Assembly (NCBI RefSeq): GCF_045310695.1
Contig: NZ_JBJIAA010000021.1
Location: 22,527-86,526, forward strand
DNA: 64,000 nt
Reading direction: 5' to 3'
From: Clostridium_S neuense
GTDB taxonomy: Bacteria; Bacillota; Clostridia; Clostridiales; Clostridiaceae
This document shows positions 17,640 to 24,317 of this stretch, piece by piece. Position numbers and translations under genes: made by a program. Positions within the stretch are counted from its first letter, which is position 1, and each line of letters begins with the position of its first letter. The notes below the pieces were generated by a model. The model was not told the origin of the DNA and made no database searches. It was given only the letters and a program-made list of their open reading frames with translations.

Positions 17640-19226
17640 TCACCATCCAAATCCTATATTTGGAATAAATTTAGAGCAACTCTTAACTGGGTCCTTTATA
17701 AAGTCGCTAGCTGCTTTTTTGATAGTATTCAACTGCTGCCCAGCTGCCTTTTTCATAGTATTCAACTGCTGCCCAGCTGCCTTTTTCATAGTATTCAACT
17801 CCTTCATACCATCATCATATAATTTATAAGCCCCATCTTTTATGTTATCATACGCTTTAGGAAATACAGTTTGAACTCCTCTATTTAAAAATCCCAAACC
17901 TGCACCTACAACAGCTCCAATTACTGTTCCTGGTCCTGGCAAGATGCAACTACCAATTGATGCACCAACTAATGTTCCGTCTAAAGGACCTATACTCTTT
18001 AATGTGTCAATGGTTCCACCGATGATACCCTTCCCAATGCTCTTTTCCTTGATTCCATCTGTTATACTTGAACAAATATCCGACAAACCAAGCTCTGCAA
18101 ATATTGGAACTGTACCATCCTTACCAAAAAACTTTACAAGATCTGCTCCTTTACCTAAGAGATTTAAAGCCTTTGAAGCCTTTAATGCATCTTCTAATCC
18201 GACTGCTTTTAAAACTGTTTTAACAGGAGAAGTAACTTTTTCAAACAGTTCAACTCCATCCTTAAATAACTTCGCAGCCTTAGTATCTGAAACATTAGAT
18301 AAAACAATCATAATATCTAGTACTCTACCTCTTTCTTCAGGATACTTTTTAAATATTGCACGTAAAGTCGACCAAAGCACGTCACATTTACAAAGTTCTT
18401 CATAAACCTTAGCTGGATTATTTTTCATTAGCATCTTAATCCGTTCATACCAATCTTTTTGATCTTTAGTTAATCCCAGTTTATCCTCAACTGTCCCTTC
18501 TAAACTCAATAATTGTACTAATGCTAGATATTCATAATCCTTTGCAGACTTTATTGACGTAAACCAAGACTTATCGATCCCATTTGGCAATGTATAACTT
18601 CCAGTTTTTGAATCGACAACTGTCTCATTCAGTACTGTTACACTCTGCATAACGAGCTTAAAATTATTCAAATCATCATTAAATAGCCCATTCACTGCCG
18701 AATTAAATTTGTAAAGTTTCCTCAGTTTATCCTCAATTTTATTCAAATCTTGTTGGAGGATTTCAGAATAATTTTCAAGAGACTGCGCCGCTTCGTTAAG
18801 CGATGATGCAACAGAGAACGAAGACGCCGCTTCAGCTGCTGAAGCCATTGCCCGCAAGGTACTAGCTGTACTATCTGTTGCTGCTTTAATTGCTTCTGTT
18901 GAAAACTTCTTAGCCTTGAGCTTATCTTCATCTAGCACACCCTCGCCACTCACTTGTCCATTTGCACTCTCGTACTGGCTGAGATGCTTTTTCGTGTCAT
19001 CAAATACAGAGGAAGCTCGATGAATCGTTGGAATAATCAACGCCGAAAATAAATCTTTTCCTGCATTAAACGCAGAACCATCCAATGCTTTACCTTCACC
19101 GATAGAATTTGTTAGCGTCTGACTTGCACTGACCAAATCCTCTAATGCTACTTTTGCCGAGCCAATGTTGGCTCTTAAGCCATTAATCAAATTCTCAGAA
19201 TCTGAACTTGAATAAATTAATCCCAT
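17640..19226 (-). CDS. LXG-domain T7SS effector with C-terminal glycine-zipper membrane region (toxin 2)
   Basis: 528 residues. Residues 1 to about 205 form the helical LXG domain (MGLIYSSSDSENLI, VSGEGVLDEDKL) that targets the T7SS. The middle is helical. Residues about 410-450 hold a glycine-zipper stretch (GTLVGASIGSCILPGPG, IGAVVGAGLGF), as in membrane-inserting toxins such as streptococcal TelE. Residues about 473-501 are an 11-residue repeat. No enzyme motif is seen, so membrane permeabilisation is the best guess. Its start overlaps the upstream coiled-coil gene by 10 bp. The paralogous N-terminus at 21644-23185 carries a different C-terminal domain. Confidence 0.8.
   Translation of the reverse strand: MGLIYSSSDSENLINGLRANIGSAKVALEDLVSASQTLTNSIGEGKALDGSAFNAGKDLFSALIIPTIHRASSVFDDTKKHLSQYESANGQVSGEGVLDEDKLKAKKFSTEAIKAATDSTASTLRAMASAAEAASSFSVASSLNEAAQSLENYSEILQQDLNKIEDKLRKLYKFNSAVNGLFNDDLNNFKLVMQSVTVLNETVVDSKTGSYTLPNGIDKSWFTSIKSAKDYEYLALVQLLSLEGTVEDKLGLTKDQKDWYERIKMLMKNNPAKVYEELCKCDVLWSTLRAIFKKYPEERGRVLDIMIVLSNVSDTKAAKLFKDGVELFEKVTSPVKTVLKAVGLEDALKASKALNLLGKGADLVKFFGKDGTVPIFAELGLSDICSSITDGIKEKSIGKGIIGGTIDTLKSIGPLDGTLVGASIGSCILPGPGTVIGAVVGAGLGFLNRGVQTVFPKAYDNIKDGAYKLYDDGMKELNTMKKAAGQQLNTMKKAAGQQLNTIKKAASDFIKDPVKSCSKFIPNIGFGW
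17722..17808 (-). repeat. 33-bp tandem repeat in the toxin gene (11-residue units)
   Basis: Nearly identical 33-bp units run in phase through the 3' part of the LXG gene, encoding LNTMKKAAGQQ, LNTMKKAAGQQ and LNTIKKAASDF. Eleven-residue periodicity with alternating hydrophobic and lysine positions gives an amphipathic helix. In-frame units can expand or contract by slippage. Confidence 0.85.
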
Positions 19227-19579
19227 GGTAGTCCATCCCTTTCCTTTTGAAGTGTTTCCATTTTGTCTTCTAAGCGTTGACTTTCCTGTGAAAAAACATA
19301 GGTAAAATCATCTTGTTGTTGTGCTAGCAAGGTCTTTATATAACGCGCTTTTTCTTGGCTTTCTTCAAAATCCCATTGGGCTGAAAAACTCCCACGCTTC
19401 ATCAGATCATCATCAATTTCCAAAAGCTTCTGAAACTCTTGTGAAGTGGTTGTTTCAAAGTTATCTAACAACACTTGGATTTGGCGTTTTTGATCTTTAA
19501 GCTCCTCTAACTCTCGCTCTGTTTGGATAATTTTTTGATTATATTCGCAGCGTTCCTCAGCACTTTTATCTTTCACCAT
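19217..19579 (-). CDS. LXG-associated coiled-coil partner protein (DUF3958/DUF5082-like), module 2
   Basis: 120 residues, almost entirely charged heptad-like helix (ERELEELKDQKRQIQVLL; ESQRLEDKMETLQKERD), starting MVKDKSAEERCEYNQ. The same start, MVKD, occurs in the module-1 protein at 23189-23578. Small helical proteins in this position bind the LXG helix of their toxin and help bring it to the secretion apparatus, as shown for streptococcal Lap proteins. The exact Pfam family was not verified. It overlaps the toxin start by 10 bp, consistent with paired synthesis. Confidence 0.7.
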   Translation of the reverse strand: MVKDKSAEERCEYNQKIIQTERELEELKDQKRQIQVLLDNFETTTSQEFQKLLEIDDDLMKRGSFSAQWDFEESQEKARYIKTLLAQQQDDFTYVFSQESQRLEDKMETLQKERDGLPWD

Positions 19580-19589
19580 TTATCACTCC

Positions 19590-19853
19590 TCACTTTTTGA
19601 ATAGACTTTGGTCTGCCGCGTCCATTTCCTGCTTGATGGAAGCAAGCTGTGTAAACTTTCCTGCTTGTGTCTTTACACAATTTATCAACTTGTCTAAATC
19701 ACTCAGCATTTGGTTTGCCACATTCTCTCCAGCTTTCATTCCAGAGATATTACTTTGACTAAAATGTACGGTTGTTTTTCTACTTATATTGACATTTTTA
19801 ACGGATGAAGTTGCCACTTTGGCAGCTCCAATATCTGAACTAATTCTAGACAT
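19590..19853 (-). CDS. WXG100-like small helical protein (TIGR04197/DUF3130 type), module 2
   Basis: 87 residues beginning MSRISSDIGAAKVATSSVKN with a hydrophobic helix pair (NVANQMLSDLDKLINCVKTQAGKF). Size and position match the TIGR04197/DUF3130 proteins encoded just before LXG toxins, which adopt a WXG100-like hairpin and form a complex with the LXG domain. It is the first gene of module 2, after an 83-bp gap that follows the lipoprotein genes. The module-1 counterpart is at 23580-23846. Confidence 0.75.
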   Translation of the reverse strand: MSRISSDIGAAKVATSSVKNVNISRKTTVHFSQSNISGMKAGENVANQMLSDLDKLINCVKTQAGKFTQLASIKQEMDAADQSLFKK

Positions 19854-19936
19854 AACTTTCTCCTCGCTTATACTCTAAATTTATAAAAAGGGTCATCCTT
19901 TAACTAAAAATAATTTTTTAATATTCATATAGTTTA

Positions 19937-20749
19937 TCAGTTATAGTAAGGAGATCCGAGATATTCATCTTTGGGCTGCTGATGATCATGCATCATTGTT
20001 CCAGTAATATTGTCCACTATATCTGCATAAGTGTCGTTGCCATTAAAATGTTTTGAATCAATATAGGATTCCAAAAATACTTGTTTATTATCTGAAAAGC
20101 ATTCTAATGTAAAGGGATTGTGCTGCTTAGTAATTAACTTTTGATAAAATGGGTATATAATGTCCGCATATTCTTTAACACTGTTCTTATGTGGAAGGAT
20201 AACTTCAAAATTATAAGAATCTCCACTGTCTAAAAAATAATTTTCTACAGATAAACCAAGTATTTTTTTTGCATTTTGAGGAGTAGCAAGGTAAATAAAA
20301 TATTTTGTAAAAGGCTCTCCTTGAAATAATGGCTCAACTGCATCCCGTGTTTTTTTCGTATAATATGTTTGTAAATAAGTATCCTTTAAACCTGGGGCAA
20401 CTCCGTTTCCAGTTTCCTTCACAAACGAAATATTTTTATCTTGTGCTAAGCTTGCTGTAGCTTTTAAACCACTAGAATCTTTGATAGCTGTTGAAAAAAC
20501 AATTCCTGCGCCTGTTTTCTTATAACTTTCATTCCCCGCAATTGAAAATTTAATTTTATACTTATCATTAAGCATAGAAATAATCTTTGTTTTCGCCTCT
20601 TCTTCATTGCTGTAATATTTCCCACTTTCTGAAGAAGTAACTTTTGATTTGACAGCATCTATACCTTTATTTATCATCGTACAACCTCCTAGACTAACTA
20701 TTCCTAAAACTGCTATTGAACCAATTAATAGTTTTCTTATTTTCCCCAT
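19937..20749 (-). CDS. Lipoprotein, putative extracytoplasmic immunity protein (copy B)
   Basis: 270 residues with basic start MGKIRKLLIG, hydrophobic signal and lipobox SLGGC (Cys at residue 23), so it should be anchored on the outer face of the membrane. It has the same length as the gene at 20844-21656 and is about 85% identical by my count, with no gaps; differences are denser in the last 75 residues. No known domain is recognised. Position after toxin 1 suggests that the pair protects against it or against related toxins. Confidence 0.75.
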   Translation of the reverse strand: MGKIRKLLIGSIAVLGIVSLGGCTMINKGIDAVKSKVTSSESGKYYSNEEEAKTKIISMLNDKYKIKFSIAGNESYKKTGAGIVFSTAIKDSSGLKATASLAQDKNISFVKETGNGVAPGLKDTYLQTYYTKKTRDAVEPLFQGEPFTKYFIYLATPQNAKKILGLSVENYFLDSGDSYNFEVILPHKNSVKEYADIIYPFYQKLITKQHNPFTLECFSDNKQVFLESYIDSKHFNGNDTYADIVDNITGTMMHDHQQPKDEYLGSPYYN

Positions 20750-20843
20750 GTATATGTCACCACATTTCCTTATTAGCTTCCATTACAATTTTATGAAGAA
20801 GATATTTATACTAAAAATAATTTTTTAATAGGAATATAGTCTA

Positions 20844-21656
20844 TTAGTTATAGTAAGGAGATCTGAGATCTTCATCTTTGGGCTGAGGCTGTGCATCTAT
20901 CATCGTTCTAGTAACATTTTCTACTATATCTGCGTAAGTTTTATTGCCATAAAAATGTTTTGAATCAATGTATTGTTGCACAAATATTTGTTTATTATCT
21001 GAAAAGCATTCTAATGTAAAGGGATTGTGCTGCTTAGTAATTAACTTTTGATAAAATGGGAATATAATGTCGGCATATTCTTTTGCACTGTTCTTATGCG
21101 GAAGAATAACTTCAAAATTATAAGAATCTCCACTCTCTAAAAAATAATCTTTTACAGATAAACCAAGTACTTTTTTTGCATTTTCAGGAGTATCAAGATA
21201 AATATAGTATTTTGTAAAAGGCTCTCCTTGGAATAATGGTTCAACTGCATCCCGTGTTTTTTTTGTATAATATGTTTCTACATAGGTATCCTTTAAACCT
21301 TGGAAAACTCCGCTTCCAGTTTCCTTCTTAAAAGAAATATTTTTATCTTGCGCTAAGCTTGCTGTAGCCGTCAAACCACTAGTATCTTTGATAGCTGTTG
21401 AAAAAACAATTCCTGCGCCCGTTTTCTTATAACTTTCATTCCCCGCAATTGAAAATTTAATTTTATACTTCTCATTAAGCATGGAAATAATCTTTGTTTT
21501 TGCCTCTTCTTCATTGCTGTAATATTTACTGCTTTTCGAAGAAGTAACCTTTGATTTAACAGCATCCATACCTTTATTTATCATCGTACAACCTCCTAGA
21601 CCAACTATCGCCAAAACTGCTATTGAACCAATTAATAGTTTTCTTATTTTCCCCAT
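20844..21656 (-). CDS. Lipoprotein, putative immunity to the DUF4474-like LXG toxin (copy A)
   Basis: 270 residues; basic MGKIRKLLIG, signal helix, lipobox GLGGC at residues 19-23, then a soluble domain with no recognised family. The ATG overlaps the toxin stop region by 13 bp and has AGGGTGA as ribosome binding site within the toxin gene, so toxin and lipoprotein are translationally coupled, as expected for cognate immunity. The surface location suggests that the toxin acts outside the cytoplasmic membrane, like TelC with its exported immunity protein TipC. This is inference by analogy. Confidence 0.75.
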   Translation of the reverse strand: MGKIRKLLIGSIAVLAIVGLGGCTMINKGMDAVKSKVTSSKSSKYYSNEEEAKTKIISMLNEKYKIKFSIAGNESYKKTGAGIVFSTAIKDTSGLTATASLAQDKNISFKKETGSGVFQGLKDTYVETYYTKKTRDAVEPLFQGEPFTKYYIYLDTPENAKKVLGLSVKDYFLESGDSYNFEVILPHKNSAKEYADIIFPFYQKLITKQHNPFTLECFSDNKQIFVQQYIDSKHFYGNKTYADIVENVTRTMIDAQPQPKDEDLRSPYYN

Positions 21657-23185
21657 ATATAAGTCACCCTATTTCCTTCAATTTTTACATCTTCTAAATC
21701 AATATTAGCTTTCAATTCAGAATACATTTTGTTCCTAAAACCTGTATCATCAATATAGAGTGTTCCTTTAGTATAAACATTATCTTTGGTATAGCCTGGT
21801 TTAGAAACGGTATCTAAATTCCAATATGCTCCTTTGGGCTCATGATCATATGTGTCACTTGGTGCAGTAATACGTCTATTCTTAGTTTTATTAAACAACT
21901 CATTTACCATACGAATCCGATCATCAGGGGCTGCCACTGGATCAAAATTTCCTTGACCTAAACCTGTTGCCACAATTTTCTCAAGATCTCGAACAGGGTC
22001 TTTAGGATCCCAGACATAAAGTCCTTGCTCTCCGCCTACCATTGTTCCACCCCCATAGGTTCCTTTCCAAATTTGAAAGCGATACTCTTTGCCATTATAT
22101 ACAAACTGAACTTGGCTTGTGTTTAAGTCCATCCCCAAAGCAGGCCCACACTCATCGTAGAAATCCGCATAGCCAAACTTACTCTGCACTGAATTTTGAG
22201 TCGTGTAAAAATGTTTATCTTTATAGTCATATTTAAATCCGAAAATACAGAAACCATGTCTTTCTTGAAGCTTCTGTAATTCTATAAGAAAGCTATTGAC
22301 CTTATCTGCCGAGTCACTATTTTTATCTAAATACCCTGATAATGTTAAATATAGCGTCTTTAATGCTTCTATTTGAGCTTGGGTTAATTTCCCGCTTTTC
22401 ATCCATTTTTCAACTTCTTCAAAATTTACCGACTGAATGAGTCCGTCCTTATCGTAAGTAATGATTTTTGATAAAGCTGCATCATAAGCACTATTTGGCT
22501 TTGAAAGGCTTGAACTTAGTTCTACAGCTTCTAAAGCCATAAACCATGAAATATCTATCCCTGCAGGCAAGGTTCCATCAGAGTTTAAAATTGTTTTATT
22601 CAGTATTGTTACACCTTTCATTACATCTTTCATTACGTTTGAATCATCCTGAAAAAGATGCGACGTACTATCTGAAAAATTATGCAGCGCTTTAAGTTTT
22701 TCTTCTAACCTATTGATGTCATCTTCTATACTACCTAGCGTATCCTCTAATCGTCTATTGGCGCCTATAAGATAATCCTCAAGGCTAGCAGTTAGATTTG
22801 TCTGTAAACAAAGACTATATGTCTCTATCAAAAAGGAAGTAGCATCTCTCTGCCTCCTTTTCTCATTGATCTGTCTATTTAGATTATCTTCGTCCAATAC
22901 ACCATAATGACTAACTTGACCATTTGCTTGCTTGAATAGCTCTAAATTACTGTGCATATCATCAATAGCTTGAGAAACTTTACTGATAGTCGGAATTATG
23001 AGCCCCTCAAAAAGCTGCTTTCCTGCATTGTAAGCAACACCTTGCAAGTTTCCACCTGTCAGAGCTCTCGTGAGATACTGTGATCCGCTGTTTAAGCCTG
23101 TTGCAGCCTCCTTCGCAATGTTTAGATTATTCGTCATCGCATCAATAAGTTCTTGAGCTTCACTACTATTGTATTTTAATCCCAT
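21644..23185 (-). CDS. LXG-domain T7SS effector with DUF4474-like C-terminal domain (toxin 1)
   Basis: 513 residues. Residues 1 to about 200 form the LXG helical domain (MGLKYNSSEAQELI; HYGVLDEDNL). From about residue 305 a different domain begins: FGFKYDYKDKHFYTT, FGYADFYDECGPALGMDL, VQFVYNGKEYRFQIWKGTYG, then GEQGLYVW. I recognise this pattern as DUF4474, whose activity is not known to me; conserved Tyr, Asp, Glu, Trp and Gly residues suggest an enzymatic fold. It starts four bases after its coiled-coil partner and overlaps the lipoprotein immunity candidate. The N-terminus is shared with toxin 2 but the C-terminus is not, as in polymorphic toxins. Confidence 0.78.
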   Translation of the reverse strand: MGLKYNSSEAQELIDAMTNNLNIAKEAATGLNSGSQYLTRALTGGNLQGVAYNAGKQLFEGLIIPTISKVSQAIDDMHSNLELFKQANGQVSHYGVLDEDNLNRQINEKRRQRDATSFLIETYSLCLQTNLTASLEDYLIGANRRLEDTLGSIEDDINRLEEKLKALHNFSDSTSHLFQDDSNVMKDVMKGVTILNKTILNSDGTLPAGIDISWFMALEAVELSSSLSKPNSAYDAALSKIITYDKDGLIQSVNFEEVEKWMKSGKLTQAQIEALKTLYLTLSGYLDKNSDSADKVNSFLIELQKLQERHGFCIFGFKYDYKDKHFYTTQNSVQSKFGYADFYDECGPALGMDLNTSQVQFVYNGKEYRFQIWKGTYGGGTMVGGEQGLYVWDPKDPVRDLEKIVATGLGQGNFDPVAAPDDRIRMVNELFNKTKNRRITAPSDTYDHEPKGAYWNLDTVSKPGYTKDNVYTKGTLYIDDTGFRNKMYSELKANIDLEDVKIEGNRVTYIWGK

Positions 23186-23188
23186 AGT

Positions 23189-23578
23189 TTACTCCTTTCT
23201 ATCGCCTGACTTAGGTTCCTCCCAAAGTAACGCATTACGTTTGTGTTGAAGATTCTCAATATCATCCTCTACCTCTTTTTTAAGCTTAGAATAAGTTTCT
23301 GATACTCCTTCTTTTTGCTCGTCCACCATATTTCTCACAAAACGCAGCATTTCTTGATTTGCATCCATATCCATTTGGGCTGTGCGACTTCCTTGATTAA
23401 CAAGTTCCTCATTCAACTCTTGCAAATTAGAAAAACTCTGTTTCATCGTTTCTTGATATTTTTCTATTGCTTGGAAGATATTTCTCTCTTCACTTTTAAG
23501 ATCCTCAAGCTTTTGAATCTTTTCCGAAATTTGCTGTGTATATTCTAACCGCTTACCAGCACTAATATCTTTTACCAT
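23189..23578 (-). CDS. LXG-associated coiled-coil partner protein, module 1
   Basis: 129 residues from the ATG at 23578 (MVKDISAGKRLEYTQQISEK). A longer in-frame start at 23659 would add 27 residues that overlap the preceding gene and are absent from the paralogue at 19217-19579, so the shorter form is chosen. The protein is a charged coiled coil (KIQKLEDLKSEERNIFQAIE; KLKKEVEDDIENLQHKRN). It starts one base after the WXG-like gene's stop and ends four bases before the LXG toxin. It should be the second helical partner of toxin 1. Confidence 0.72.
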   Translation of the reverse strand: MVKDISAGKRLEYTQQISEKIQKLEDLKSEERNIFQAIEKYQETMKQSFSNLQELNEELVNQGSRTAQMDMDANQEMLRFVRNMVDEQKEGVSETYSKLKKEVEDDIENLQHKRNALLWEEPKSGDRKE

Positions 23579-23579
23579 A

Positions 23580-23846
23580 TTAACTCCAATCCACGCTATC
23601 TTGCTTATCGCGTTGTTCAATAAGATTGGCAAGCTGTTGAATTTTATCCGCCTGTCCATAAACGCATGAAATCAGTTTTGACATATCCCCGATAATCTGA
23701 TTAGAAACAGCAGCACCTTTAGTCATACTTGAGATATTACTAAAGTCAAAAAATACCGACTGATTACTAAGCGATTGATTGTCGGTATCCACGATCTTAG
23801 AAATTGCATCTGTCGCAGAAATTGTATTTGAAGCTATTTCCCCCAT
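23580..23846 (-). CDS. WXG100-like small helical protein (TIGR04197/DUF3130 type), module 1
   Basis: 88 residues starting MGEIASNTISATDAISKI with a second helix GAAVSNQIIGDMSKLISCVYGQADKIQQL. It matches the module-2 protein at 19590 in length, the mid-protein FSNISSM / FSQSNISGM motif and the 'sNqiigDmskLIsCv' helix. Such proteins accompany LXG toxins and bind their N-terminal helices. A conserved cysteine (SCV / NCV) in the second helix is shared by both copies. Confidence 0.75.
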   Translation of the reverse strand: MGEIASNTISATDAISKIVDTDNQSLSNQSVFFDFSNISSMTKGAAVSNQIIGDMSKLISCVYGQADKIQQLANLIEQRDKQDSVDWS

Positions 23847-23860
23847 TTTTCTTATCCTTT

Positions 23861-24316
23861 CTATTTGAATTTATAAAAGGGATCCTTTTTTAGTTTTTGA
23901 ACAGAATCTCCTTGTTCATTACTGCCATCACTTTTTGTAGAAGAAGCCTTGACTGTATTTCCCATATCAAGAAGCTGGGTAAAGTCAGGTTCAGGAATCT
24001 CCTCAATTTCTTCTTTGGGTACAACTACTGGTGCTTCTTTTAAGCGTTCTAACTTATCTTTCAAAAACTCTTTATCACTCTCATCAGAATATCCTTCCTG
24101 AATAACCTCTACTACGTCCACATCTGTTGCCATTAAAAGGATATCATCTTTTCCATACCCTTTTGGATGCTCTGCCAATCGATAATTTGAACGAGGATTT
24201 CCCTCTTTATTTTTTGTGAGCGCACGTGCGACAATCATATAAATCTTGTCGCCACGTTTTGCTACTTTGACAAATGTTCCTAGCGGTAAAAATCGAAATT
24301 GTTTTTCTTCACTCAT
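23861..24316 (-). CDS. DUF4176-family protein (essC-proximal, extended)
   Basis: 151 residues. The first 90 carry the DUF4176 pattern (LPLGTFVKVAKRGDKIYMIVAR, HPKGYGKDD, VVEVIQEGYSDESD); the remaining 60 are an acidic, low-complexity tail (VPKEEIEEIPEPDF) ending PFYKFK. It begins one base after the essC stop. Function unknown; consistent placement next to T7SS cores suggests an accessory or regulatory role. The shorter relative at 16331-16663 lacks the tail. Confidence 0.75.
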   Translation of the reverse strand: MSEEKQFRFLPLGTFVKVAKRGDKIYMIVARALTKNKEGNPRSNYRLAEHPKGYGKDDILLMATDVDVVEVIQEGYSDESDKEFLKDKLERLKEAPVVVPKEEIEEIPEPDFTQLLDMGNTVKASSTKSDGSNEQGDSVQKLKKDPFYKFK

Positions 24317-24317
24317 T

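Larger units (their letters stand above)
19920..21656 (-). repeat. Tandem gene duplication of about 0.9 kb
   Basis: The two lipoprotein genes and their 3' flanks are direct repeats: both are followed by ACTAAAAATAATTTTTTAATA, 15-25 bp after the stop codon, and both end in the same TTATAGTAAGGAGAT segment (the complementary strand of PYYN-stop). The second copy has lost the overlap with a toxin gene and instead lies 94 bp after the first. Confidence 0.8.

Noticed and set aside
17944..18405. 153-codon plus-strand frame opposite the LXG toxin
   Set aside because: It is the antisense shadow of the Gly/Ala/Pro-rich toxin coding region; no start site and no recognisable protein features.
23579..23659. 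N-terminal extension of the module-1 coiled-coil gene
   Set aside because: It overlaps the WXG-like gene, lacks a site and is absent from the module-2 paralogue, which begins with the same MVKD.
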